Positions 53,001 through 63,118 of a stretch of 64,000 nucleotides of DNA are shown piece after piece (position 1 is the first letter of the stretch; every line of letters starts with the position of its first letter). This stretch comes from Euclidia mi (Eukaryota > Arthropoda > Insecta > Lepidoptera > Erebidae), in assembly GCA_944739405.2 (NCBI GenBank), contig OX123190.2, positions 20,806,807-20,870,806 on the forward strand, given 5' to 3'. A program made the translations under genes and the position numbers. Under the pieces are notes generated by a model, which worked only from the letters and a program-made list of their open reading frames with translations, was not told the origin of the DNA and did no database searches.

Positions 53001-55939
53001 CGAAATTGTTAAAAAGAATACAAAATATTAAGCGCGACGATACACAATTATAAAAAAATCTGACTATTAAGGTAAGCTAGTGTTACTAGTAACAAATAAC
53101 AAGATTTAATTCGATTTTTTTATACGGCCCTTTCCAGAAAATAAACACTTAATTACGAATTTAAACTTGCCTGGTCTTTCGGGTTATCAGTAGACATCCG
53201 CGATCATGGCGCTTGCCGAAACATCGGACACTCGAAACAAAGGTACGTGGTATATATCCCGAAAGACAATATACAACTAAAACATGTTATTAGTTTCAAG
53301 ATGGTAAATTTAATGAAAGCAGTACAGCTATTATAGTCAAATGAATCCGTTTGAAGCGACCACGGCTACAAACATTGTTAATGAAGGAAATTATACCGCT
53401 GAAGGAAAGGCTACCGTGTAATACCACACCTATTTTAAATATACAAAGATATGCCGGAAATGCTGACACGATATTTATTTTTATATATCCACGCATTATG
53501 TGACTGTTTTATAAACTCTGTTGATTTGAAAACCTTAAGTACCAAAGATAAACGTCAGCTATGATTAAAATAGTTATAGAATGTTGGTTTCAATGATAAT
53601 AATTAATTATTCTAAGGACTGTTTGATAAGAATCTGTTTAATATTTTTTTGTCAGATAACTCATACAAATTACCTTCTAATTTTGAATTTATCTGGAAAA
53701 TAATGCTTATTCATAGATGGTGAAACTGTGCCTTCATCATTGTACCTTATTTTACTCGAAATAATAGCACGTCCGTAGCGTCCGTGACTTGACTTGCCGT
53801 TCGTAATTAATCGGCATGGTAAGCAACGTTTGCAGAGGACATCATTTGGAAGGGTGATCACTACAGTACTTCGTGGGGCACAGAAAACCACTTTTCTATA
53901 TTCAACCCGCTGTCGTTGAGTTTTAATAGATTTTAGACTAGAAAAAGGTGTAACCGTTGTGACCTTTGGTGGGTGCTAACTTATCCAAATGTCTAAAATG
54001 ACAAATGAGCCATAATTTTGTCTTTCAGAACGCTGTTAGTATTGCGAAGCGTGGCTCGTCCTGCTGGACAAGGCACGCTTACAAACTGATAGTTTCATTT
54101 ATGATAATAATTTATAGTTTTCCCTACTTATAACTCAATTCATATCCCAGGAGATGAAACTAAAAGAATATATTCTTACCCACATATGAACATGTTATAG
54201 TTTTAATTATGTGCTCGCCTAATAAATATGTCTGATTATTTTGTGAAGAAAACTAATACACATAAAGAAATGTCTTTTTCTACAGTGATTTCAATAAAGA
54301 TCTGCTTAATATTCGATAAAACTAGTAATATTTAACATGATACCAAATTATCTGTATTGTCAAAAACCTCGTATTTGCTTAGCACAACGTATTTATTTTG
54401 TACAAATATGTTGAATATCAGACGCCAAATACATCACTATCAAATTTGAAATAAATTCAAACACTTGATTGATTTACTCCAGAGCTAAGTGCTTACTTGA
54501 GAGGATACTTGTATTGAATCTCAATGTGGTGCATCTCATAATTTTATGCTGTTTGGTTTAGGAACAAGACGTGAGCGGTAGCGAGCACAACTCTGGAGAA
54601 CGCTACGACGTCGCCGGTAAGTTCCCTCGACACCCGTACACAAATGCACAAACAACTTCAACTCTTGTTCGATATTGAATTTGTACGCACACAGAATGCC
54701 AACACGGTGATACTTTACCCAGCACGTTATAGCAAACTCGGCAACCACACACTTAACTAACTTAGAACTAACACGATCAATATTGGATTAAGCATTCACA
54801 AATGTGGGCAGATTTCAGAATGTCACAGACACTGTACAGCGAATAATGATGTTAAAAGCAATTATATTATCCAATGTTGATCGTGTAAACCTACAAGCAC
54901 CTCACAACCTCACGACGACGTTCGAATATTTCGCACTGTGGTTTCCAATTGCAAATGTAGATAACACTATGCTCAATAATAAGATTTGAATATTTGAAAC
55001 ACCACCCCAGTACCCATACCCTTAACTAGCACAAGTCAAAAGATATTAATTATTTTCCTGCACACGTCCTCACAAATACCCACTGTATGATTTACTATAC
55101 GATCGAAACTGCACTTAGTTTTTTACAAAATCTTCTTTGCGCACTAATCTTAAATATTAAGGTGATGGGATATTGCACCAATCACATTGTTCGTCTCTGC
55201 ACAAGATTGAATCACGACGCTTTTTCACGGGGCATACATTTTCTTGCATAGTGGTAAGTACTACTTTGTTATAAATGCACAATTTAATTACTTATACACC
55301 ATTATTTCTTATTTACCTTCTATATGTAATTGCTCAAAGTTAAGACTAATTGGTGTTGTTACAGATGAAAAAGAAGAACTTGATGCTTTCCGAAGGTTCC
55401 TTGCACTATACGAAAACAATTTACAAGGTTACGGAGCAAGAAATGGCCTTGGCGGTCTCGGAGGTAGCTCACTCTTGGGAAGAGATCTGGGATCCTCACG
55501 TCAAAACACACACAATCTCGGGGGATCATCTATACTTGGTCGCAATTTGGACTCTCTTGGCGGAGGGAATTTTGTGAGGACCCTGGACTCTCTCGGTGGA
55601 GCCAATTTTGTAAAGAACCTTGACTCAATTGGTGGAAGTAATTTCGTCAGGAATTTAGATTCTATTGGTGGGGCTAATTTCGTTAGAAGCGCCGATGGTA
55701 GGACCCATCATGGCAGAAATCTGGATTCTCTAGGCGGAGGCAATTTTGTCAGAAACCTGGACTCTCTTGGTGGAGGAAATCTTGTAAGGAGTCTGGAATC
55801 CTATGGCAGAAATTACGTCAAGAAAAATCTTGACCAGCTTGGTGGACCGAACCTTATCAAGAGAAATTTAGATTCTTTGGGTGGCGGTAATTTCGTTCGC
55901 ACTCTGGACTCACTTGGTGGCGGCAACTTGGTTCGTTGA
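50002..55939 (+). CDS. orcokinin: Orcokinin B precursor (splice isoform B)
   Basis: Secreted neuropeptide precursor made in neurons and gut endocrine cells in insects. Joined CDS: 50002-50079, 54562-54616, 55365-55939; 708 nt, 235 aa. Residues 1-22 or so are a signal peptide (MMRSAGGALAVAVAALLVCC). A spacer (residues about 25-66) with an amphipathic stretch, LDAFRRFLALYENNLQ, follows. Then come nine orcokinin-B-type repeats of 12-13 residues: NLDSLGGGNFVR (three times), NLDSLGGGNLVR, TLDSLGGANFVK, TLDSLGGGNLVR, NLDSIGGSNFVR, NLDSIGGANFVR and NLDQLGGPNLIKR, with SADGRTHHGR and SLESYGRNYVKK as divergent spacers. Most repeats are separated by a single Arg or Lys; only two sites are dibasic. Identity is certain from the repeat motif, together with the downstream NFDEIDR exons. 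Confidence 0.93.
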
Positions 55940-58900
55940 GAGAGCTCCTTAGGAGTGCGGCAACCATATTTAAATTACTGTTAGACATATTTAGCTAAGC
56001 TATTCGAGTTCTTAGTCATATTTTCTCATATTGTACAACAGTTAAAGCATGTGAAACACCTAAATTATTTTGTTTTTATTTTATCATTATTTAACATTTG
56101 GTGTTGAGGTTTCAAATAAATACATTGCAACCTAAATGATGGCATTTATTTACTGCATATCACAGTATTATCATAAGTATATATGTAACCTAATACTTGC
56201 TTGTGAATAATTACGTTCTCCACTGTTTACTTGGACACTAAATCTTTTCGTCACCGACTGCTAAACTTCTACATTTCTTGAAACACTGAAGGCAAATAAC
56301 TGTTTTCTTCAACTGATATGTTTCAACAATGGAGCTATTATTCTAGTTTCTACAGAAATAGACCACAGAACTTCCATGCAGACTCATAAAAATAATTAAT
56401 AAGTGTCTATGGTCTCCTTACGCGGCGTATAAATACTTTAATATCGTTGAGCATTAACGTCGCTTTAACTAATCAATAGGTATCTATCCAAACGGCTTAA
56501 ATCTTTTTCGGCTTGAAAACTTCAAAAAATCTAGTCCTTTCCAACTTAAAATACACACAATAATAATTATATGCTTTCAGTCTCAGTAATGCACTGTCAA
56601 GCATTTCTTTCATGTTTTCAATTTATAATGACACCAAGACTGCGCTTCATGCAGTTTCGTGCAACGCATTGAATAAATGAGAAGGCTACATGTTATTCTG
56701 TTTGACTTGTCGCGTACACCGCCCATCAGAGGTGTTTATTTTGCTCAGTATAACAACAAACATTCTAAACGCCTTTCAACATTACTATGGGCATATGGCC
56801 TTTCGTTTTTGTGAATTCTATAGCAGCAGTTAAGCATAAATACAGCATTATTCATCAAATTATCAAAAATTAAAATATCCAAAATATACGTAGGTAGTAA
56901 AATGCTTTGTCGTATTCTATTTTACAATTTATTGAAAATACTCTTGGTAGTTTAGCCGTCCTATTCACAAAATAGCATTATAATATCACCCGTGGCCTGG
57001 AATAAAAATGTCATCGTCATCCTCATGTTTGTATACAAAATAGCTTGTCTTGACTGACATACTAGTATCATCGAAAATCCAAAACCACTAAAGCAAAAAA
57101 CATGAAATTCGAGCTGTGGTTTCAAAAGCATTTTAAATATTTCACTTCCTATGGAGTTGTAAGTTTGTTTGAAAATCCCCTGATTTTGAAACTAGTATTA
57201 TCAAAACGTGGGCAACAGGTAATTGTAACAATTAATAAACGGAATCAACGTCTCATAACAGTGTGCATATTATAATAGTTTAACAGGTAAGATTGTTAGT
57301 TCATTTTAATGTAGTAATGAAATGTTCGTTACTGTGTACTCGATCTTATTTATTCCACACACGCATAGGTCACAAGACTCGCAACCTGGATCCTGTCGGC
57401 GGCGGCAATCTCGTCCGCGAAGTGCGAGAGATCAGACACAATGGATACATACCCTACCTCATTTCTAGACGATACGATTTTGGCAGGTCAGTATATTTTT
57501 TTAGCATTTATAAAGTAGTTTTCAAACCATTTGATCAATGCTGTTTTTACAAGAAAAGCTTTAGGAATTAAGAATATTTATCATATTTGCGTTTTTGTCT
57601 TGAGGTGGTTCAATTCACACTTGAAAGTGTCAGAAATCTTTTATGTGTCTTGATCTTGACAGGCAGTGTACTTGTGTTTATTCAAAATTCCCTAAAATAC
57701 ATTAAGTAAAAATAAAAGTGGTTTAAAGAACACGAATTGTGAATAATAAGTAGACCTCGTTACACACTCTTGTGCAACGTAATATTAATAGATCAAATGT
57801 TTCAATAGCCAATCTATTTTCTTGTCAGAAAGTATAATCTCTAAAGACTGAAGACGTCCCGTGGCGATTGCAATTGATCATACAGACTGCAATGAATATG
57901 AACTGTATTAAAATAAATTATGATTCAAATTATATAAAATGAATCCATTTTGCTTAGTTGAAACACGTCATAGCAAGTTTTTGTGAAAGCCAAAAATATC
58001 TACGAATCATAAAGTTTGTTGTATATCAGTCTTAAATATTCATAGGAATTCTTACTTATTCATCGTATGTTTCTATTAAAATGTACATTCCTGTAGTCCT
58101 ATTATCCCAAGCATAAATAAAAGGGTACATGTCATCGCGATGGAGTTGTATGAATGTAAAATGAGTGTTTGACCACAGTCCGTACGGAGGCAAGCGCGAG
58201 CCTTGGCCCGTGGCTCCCGTCGAGTTCGGCGGATATTACGGAGATGGACTCCCCAAGCGCAATTTCGATGAAATCGACAGGTAATACTCCGTTCTCGTGT
58301 TTATTTTGCTTTGAAACGACATACGACTTGTTCAAATAACCTTAAAAGGAACTGAATAACATTCTGACAAAATACGCTTTTAATTCTTCAGGGATTTAAA
58401 ACGCAATTATTTTCTGCTCTACCCAGCCATCGTTCAATTTGTTAATATATTTTTAAATGTAGAGAACGCATGTTACTCTTTGATCAATTAACAAAAATCC
58501 CACTAAAATAGGTACAAAAATAATCGTTTGATTTGAACTTTTAAACTCAATATTTCACGTGAACGGCCAAAGTAAAATGCCTTCAACACGATTTATATCT
58601 CACGTGTGGTTCCTATTCAGTTGACCGGTGCTGATGAAATTGCTTTGACATTTTAAAACCATATAATACGCCAGAATTGGCCGTTTAATAATCAAGATTA
58701 AGGGTAACCACATTTAACGACCAAAATCCCTTATACGTATTTCATTCGCTAGTTTCTATACCACAACTTTATGTAATTTACCAATTTTACAAATATAATT
58801 TACGGTATCTGGGGAGTTTCACGTCTTGAAATATGAATAATTGTTTCTGACATCCACTGTATTAGAACAACATTTTGTGAACGCATACTTTCAAATCTAT

Positions 58901-60621
58901 TAATCTACAAAGCATTTTTTCTAAACAACAAGAATTAATGCTGCAATCGGAAGTATTTAACTACGGAATTCAATATTCGAATTATAGATAGATCTGTAGA
59001 TTTTAGATTCTTTTTTGACAGTTTTTGACATAAGTTCCATACAAAATATGTCAAAAACGAATCTAAAATCTACAGATCTTTCTATATGGAAAGTATTTGG
59101 TTTGGACTTCCTTGGTTACGCGATACTTTGTTTGATATACTAATAAAGACATAATTCTTTATATTGGTAAATATTTCGGTATCAAGTTTGTTCTCGTAGC
59201 TTTTGTCTTAAGGCGTAATAGATAAACCCACACAGGTACGTCATATTAATATTTCCTGTGAACACTTTTTCTTGCTTACGAAGTAAAACCACAAAACAAA
59301 TGAAATATAGAGATCATTTCCTTCAGAATATGGACAGCTGATGTCCATCGGGGCGTATAGGACTTACATTCGGATATTGGGCTAACAATTTTTTGTCTTG
59401 TCGATGTGTTGTAAGTTGTTGAAATGTTTTGTCGATTTCGTAGTATCATGTATTACTAAAATAAGTTGTTTATTGGAGCTGAAATAGTCTGGCTAGATAG
59501 ATATACATATTATTATACATATGTAGGTTGATCTGCTTGAGGCATAGCCATCAAGCAGAACACATGACGAACAATAATGTAGTAAAGAATTATGTTCCCC
59601 ACCACATCATTGTCATCATTGTTCGTATTCAGTTCTTTCTTAAAGCGTGTGTCTGTCTCAGGTCTGGTCTGGACACGTTCGTGAAGAAGCGCAACTTCGA
59701 CGAGATTGACAGGTCATCGATGCCGTTCCCCTACGCCACCAAACGGTTCTACCACCTGTACGGATCCAACTACTTAGACAATGACATGCCTGTGTAAGAT
59801 GTGTTGCTGACGGTTGTACACACAAACCACTCAACATATACGTCATTGGCGATACTTCTAATGTAATCGGCGCTTACTTGAGCATATACGTTTCCCTGAT
59901 TCGGTTTCCGAAAATTGAAAACTAAGCAAAGCCTTTTAATTTCGTTATTTACGTACCAGAACATCGGGAATTGCTTATCAATAACGAACTATACAAATCA
60001 TTCATATACGCACATAGAGTAATACATATATTCCATTATCCAAAAAAAATGAAACGGGAAATCGGATCAAGAAACCGTAAATGTGTAGCCAGACTACGAT
60101 ATGGATTGATTGGGGCAGCTCTGCCAGCTGTCAAAAACATCAATATTAATCACTGATAAGGGGCCTCGGCTTTCAAATTCCCTGACAGTTCACGTTAATT
60201 TAGAATTCATTGTCACTCGAGATGTAAAGATCAAATGTCACTTGTTCCGTTTATAATAGACATTTTGGATTTTGGAGAAATGGTGTTAGCATTGATACGA
60301 CAAAATAAAAACCATTGAAAGTTAATGTATCTAACTTTATGTACAGAATATAGAGTTACAGGTCGATATTGATGGACGAACTATCAAAATAATAAAACTT
60401 TTACAAAAGTCATCAATGATTTATTATATCTTCGTACTATTTAGACAATATACAACAATGTAGGCAAAGATTTAACATATTCTTTACATTGCAGTTCAAG
60501 CTTCGATAAGAAGCGGTACAGACCCGACTACCCGATGGACGAGATTGACCTGTCCCACTTCCCTATTGGCTCCAAGAGGTCTCAGGACAGCTATCCTCTT
60601 GTGCCACGAAACTTACTCTAA
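50002..60621 (+). CDS. orcokinin: Orcokinin A precursor (splice isoform A)
   Basis: Joined CDS: 50002-50079, 54562-54616, 57369-57486, 58179-58280, 59662-59793, 60495-60621; 612 nt, 203 aa, all GT..AG introns and consistent phases. It shares the signal peptide and next exon with isoform B, then skips the B exon. Processing at KR/KKR would release NFDEIDRSGLDTFV and NFDEIDRSSMPFPYAT (classic orcokinin A start NFDEIDR), a related YRPDYPMDEIDLSHFPIGS, and the B-like NLDPVGGGNLVR near the start. The C-terminal peptide is SQDSYPLVPRNLL. Orcokinin A acts as a secreted neuropeptide in insects (myotropic, clock and prothoracic gland roles are reported). Isoform choice requires the B exon to be skipped or its poly(A) site not used. 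Confidence 0.92.
50090..50371 (-). mobile_element. tRNA-derived SINE, type 2, 10 bp past the exon 2 donor
   Basis: The (TGATGA)n-type tail (ATCATCATCATCAGC in + sense) begins at 50090 and the tRNA-like head ends near 50370. Same family and orientation as 18820-19124. The intron start GTAACTTGCT is retained. Confidence 0.85.
50808..51016 (+). mobile_element. tRNA-derived SINE, type 2, 5'-truncated
   Basis: GTGAAGGAAAACATCGTGAG, GAAACCTGCATGTCTGAGAG ... CAGTGGGACAGTATAAAGCT GATGATGATGAT. Opposite orientation to the copy at 50090-50371. The 67-codon minus-strand and 82-codon plus-strand frames over it are not genes. Confidence 0.82.
51202..51402 (+). mobile_element. Helitron-like repeat ending CGGGTCAGCTAG
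   Basis: TCTATAATATAAAAATGAATTGC start, GAGAGCAGCTGAACCGATTA, end GCCGGGTCAGCTAG at 51399-51402 followed by T. A widespread lepidopteran non-autonomous Helitron type. Confidence 0.7.
51896..52372. mobile_element. Foldback element, about 190-bp inverted arms
   Basis: The left arm contains AATATCTGTCAGTTGCATGA, GCTATGTCTCACTCTATTAC, GATTAATTAGTTGCATCCTT and TACTGTTCCGCAGATAACTG. The right arm carries the same blocks in inverse order and orientation, ending near AACTGACAGATTTTTCTAAG. Between them is a GC-richer loop (about 52075-52200). The 145- and 72-codon frames here follow from the repeat and have no support as genes. It lies in orcokinin intron 2. Confidence 0.78.
52373..54561 (+). other. 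orcokinin: Orcokinin intron 2, distal part
   Basis: AT-rich. 53173-53266 is a dispersed repeat whose ends GTCTTTCGGG and CCCGAAAGAC are inverted to each other (internal CATGGCGCTTGCCGAAACAT), probably a LINE 3' end. No coding sequence recognised. Confidence 0.45.
54562..54616 (+). other. orcokinin: Orcokinin exon 3: shared propeptide
   Basis: Acceptor GTTTGGTTTAG|GAACAA, donor GCCG|GTAAGT. It encodes EQDVSGSEHNSGERYDVA plus one base of the next codon (phase 1). The first base G joins AT of the B exon (Asp) or GT of the A exon (Gly), so both splices keep frame. Confidence 0.88.
54617..55364 (+). other. orcokinin: Orcokinin intron before the B exon
   Basis: 748 bp, starts GTAAGT and ends TTGTTGTTACAG. 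Nothing else recognised; ORFs here are shadows. Confidence 0.6.
55365..56135 (+). other. orcokinin: Orcokinin B-specific terminal exon
   Basis: Coding 55365-55939 (TGA 55937-55939), then a 3' UTR to about 56135. The coding part is a tandem array of 36-39-bp units with GGTGGNGGNAATTTNGTNAG cores, so internal unit gain and loss is likely between alleles. Confidence 0.88.
56115..56120 (+). terminator. orcokinin: Poly(A) signal of the B transcript
   Basis: AATAAA about 175 nt after the B stop codon. Its use would end the transcript before the A exons. Confidence 0.7.
56136..57368 (+). other. orcokinin: Region between B exon and first A exon
   Basis: AT-rich, no frame or repeat ends recognised. 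It is intronic for the A transcript and intergenic for the B transcript. Confidence 0.45.
57369..57486 (+). other. orcokinin: Orcokinin A-specific exon 1
   Basis: Acceptor ACACGCATAG|GTCACA, donor GGCAG|GTCAGT. Encodes GHKTRNLDPVGGGNLVRE then VREIRHNGYIPYLISRRYDF. It holds one B-like peptide (NLDPVGGGNLVR) inside the A transcript. Ends phase 2. Confidence 0.88.
57487..58178 (+). other. orcokinin: Orcokinin A intron
   Basis: 692 bp between GTCAGT and TTTGACCACAG; nothing recognised inside. Confidence 0.6.
58179..58280 (+). other. orcokinin: Orcokinin A-specific exon 2
   Basis: Encodes SPYGGKREPWPVAPVEF, GGYYGDGLPKR, and then NFDEID plus the first two bases (AG) of the Arg codon. Donor ACAG|GTAATA at 58281. 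The intron therefore interrupts the mature peptide after NFDEID. Confidence 0.9.
58281..59661 (+). other. orcokinin: Orcokinin A intron interrupting NFDEIDR
   Basis: 1,381 bp. Contains a 104-bp MITE-like hairpin at 58983-59086. Ends CTGTCTCAG. The short ORF at 59528 overlaps the next exon by chance upstream of the acceptor. Confidence 0.6.
58983..59086. mobile_element. 104-bp hairpin MITE
   Basis: TATAGATAGATCTGTAGATT and its near-complement AATCTACAGATCTTTCTATA at the other end extend to about 43-bp arms (TTTTAGATTCNTTTTTGACA). TA at the tips suggests a Tc1/mariner-type target. Confidence 0.8.
59662..59793 (+). other. orcokinin: Orcokinin A-specific exon 3
   Basis: Starts with G completing Arg, then SGLDTFVKKR, NFDEIDRSSMPFPYATKR and FYHLYGSNYLDNDMP. 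The donor is CCTGT|GTAAGA at 59794. An in-frame TAA (59795-59797) lies only in the intron if this donor is used; the phase then fits the last exon. Inside the exon, GACAG|GTCATC (after the second NFDEID) looks like an unused donor. Confidence 0.88.
59794..60494 (+). other. orcokinin: Last orcokinin A intron
   Basis: 701 bp, GTAAGA to TTTACATTGCAG. Nothing recognised inside. Confidence 0.6.
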
Positions 60622-61160
60622 ATAACTGGCTCTCTACCGTCTCACTTCAATACCCTATAGTCTAAATGTTCGAAGCTGGAACTTTCTGATTACCTACTAA
60701 AATATTTGGTTCAATGTGACAGTAATGGTCTTTGACTTCTCACAATAATAAACTTCTTATTTTTCTAAAAAAAGTTTTAACGAGATTGCGAGGACTTTTG
60801 TGTTAGTACAAAGCTCACAAAACTTTGCTACTCATATGTATTATTTTCTCATTCTTAACTAAATATCGAGTAGATACCTATAATTATTTCCATTGTTAGA
60901 CGTAATATGATATTGTACATTTCTCAGATATTGTAGTATAACTTACATTTTTAAGGAGGGAGAGGTTTAGATTCTTATCTAAATGTTAATATCAGTATTA
61001 TATAACAAGCTTTAGAATATAAAATCTTAAACAAAATTGTACCTGTGAATTCAGTTTCTCAGTTGTTACCAAAAAAAATATATATTTATGATATTATTTA
61101 AGTTAATTTAAATAATAAATTATTATGGAATTAATAAAAGATTATGAATGTTCATGGTTG
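60495..61160 (+). other. orcokinin: Orcokinin A-specific terminal exon
   Basis: Coding 60495-60621: completes Val, then SSFDKKR, YRPDYPMDEIDLSHFPIGS, KR, SQDSYPLVPRNLL and TAA at 60619-60621. The 3' UTR reaches one of the AATAAA signals at 60745-60750, 61114-61119 or 61134-61139. The YPMDEIDLS peptide is a diverged orcokinin-A relative with M replacing the first F-D context. Confidence 0.83.
61114..61139 (+). terminator. orcokinin: Poly(A) signals of the A transcript
   Basis: Two AATAAA hexamers (61114-61119 and 61134-61139), about 500 nt after the A stop. A nearer AATAAA is at 60745-60750. Which one is used is not visible. Confidence 0.55.
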
Positions 61161-62823
61161 TTTTGTTATTCAGTCTTATCATAATATACGGAGGACGTAG
61201 TCGAAAGATTGAACAAATGTTCAAAAACAAACATTATTAATGTTTAAGTTAGCGGAGCACACTGTGCAAAATACATAAGGGTCGGTATACGTAATGTTGG
61301 TGGAAGCGGTTAGACAAGGAAGGCAACCGGTGGGTAATAACTCGCCGAGGGCTGACAGCAATCTGTTTAACGATCAAATAACTTCCTAAACACATTATTT
61401 TTCTCTTTCACAAATATACCGTACAAATAAGCAATTAACTCTTCGGCTTTGGCTCGCCTGAATTATAAAAAAAAGCCTTCATCACATTTGAGGCGTTTCT
61501 ACGAAGCTAGATTATTGTATAATTATTTTTCTTGTGTGTTAAAGTTAAGTTGCCGTAGAATCTCAAATGGCGATGTATTACTTGAAAAGGGTGAATTATG
61601 CTTTATACAAATGATAGTTCTAAGTTATAGCTAATCCCCTCATTAAAAGAAAACAAAGCAAAAGCTTTTAGCTGCAATAAGCTTGAAGTAACAGAGAATT
61701 CACTTTCCATTAACGGTTGCGATTCAAGAGTACTTAAATGACAAAGCAATTCTTGCACCCGAGTTTAGACAGATTTTAGAGACATTCAAGGAGCGACTCG
61801 AGGAACAATTCACCATACAGATAGCTTAACTTGTCGGCTTGTCAACACACTGAGTGTTGTGCGGTCGACAGCCTGGGCCACAATAGTCGAGGTTTTTAGG
61901 AGTACACAATAGTTGCGTGCCCTTTTGAAAAGTAGAGACAGAGTGATAGGAACAATTTTCTTTTACTTTATTGACACTTACAATAACATAATTATTAACA
62001 TATTATGTTAATATTGAAGCCTCTCTGGGACTCCATCAATATGTAAGGAACTCTGGACACATGTTCCGTGTGTTCTTATGGTCAAAACAGTATTATTGTC
62101 GACAGCCATATCACACAAAATAGTAGGTACTTTATAATAGGGCAGGTCATTTAAACCACTGTGCCATAATTGCAATAAACTGAGTACTGAGAGATTAAGT
62201 GAATCAAAGCCGACGAAACGGCTCATAAAAGTAAGGCGCGGCAAACGCCGCTTCAAATAGCGATGACTAACGTTAAGTAATTAAAGTTCGCGTTATGTGG
62301 GGACACAATCTAACTAAAAATCTAAACTGTGGCTACCGACACACATTCGATCAAAAACTCTACGGAAACAGGTGGCTGAGATAAATCAACAGAATAGTGC
62401 TCTGGAAAGGTATTGAATTGTCGAATCCTACTACTGTAACAAATGTGAAAGTTTGTACGACGATGGATGGAATTACAGGATGGTTATTTATTACTCTTTT
62501 GCCAAAAACTGCAATTTTATTAACATTTATTTTATTTACATTTTGTAGTGATATATGAGGAGTGACTTTTCAAAAGGGCTTATTTCTTCATTAATCATAT
62601 TTTCGGAAAATGAAGAAATATTATTCTGAAAAATGGATTCAATGGACGAAAACGATATGTATGTAATGTCTCTTTTTCTAGTTGATTATCTGGGGGAAAA
62701 ATCGTTTTGAACCAAACTTTAATTGAAAAATATTAAAAACATGGTATCAGAACTGAAAAAGAGACTGCATTAAAAAAAGAGAAATAAGCTCTTTTGAAAT
62801 GTTTGCATAGCGCAATATATAGT
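61161..62823. other. Intergenic sequence downstream of orcokinin
   Basis: AT-rich. The ORFs at 61449 and 62008 have no recognisable features. No terminal repeats noticed. Confidence 0.4.
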
Positions 62824-63031
62824 ACTAGGTGAACCCGCGGTTATACCCGCGTTAATTAGGGCTACTGCTCCGCTCCCGTGGCTCATAGCGTGATGTTATA
62901 CAGCTTATAGCCTTCCCTGATAAATGGGCTATCTAACACTGAATTTTTCAAATCGGACCAGTAGTCCCTGATATTAGCGCGTTCAACCAAACAAACAAGC
63001 AAACTCTTAAGCTTTATATATTAGTATAAGA
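62824..63031 (-). mobile_element. Helitron-like repeat, second family
   Basis: ACTAG (62824-62828) to GA (63030-63031) before T. Shares GGCTACTGCTCCGCTCCCGT, GCTCATAGCGTGATGTTATA, AAATCGGACCAGTAGTCCCT with the other three copies. Confidence 0.65.
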
Positions 63032-63069
63032 TAAACAACATATTGCGCTATGCTATTGTGTCAAATTAG

Positions 63070-63118
63070 CAGATGCTTATATCCAGCAGTGGACTGTAAA
63101 AGGCTGATGATGATGATA
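63070..63118 (+). repeat. Dispersed LINE/SINE tail with (GATGAT)n
   Basis: TTATATCCAGCAGTGGACTG then TAAAAGGCTGATGATGATGAT. Same tail as 43781-43832 and the fragment inside the 9.2-12.4 kb inverted repeat. Confidence 0.65.

Noticed and set aside
59795..59797. TAA in frame as the stop codon of orcokinin A after ...DNDMPV
   Set aside because: The stop overlaps a good donor (GT|GTAAGA at 59794). Using that donor joins in phase to 60495, where the frame continues with KKR, MDEID and KR sites to a later stop, so the TAA is most likely intronic.
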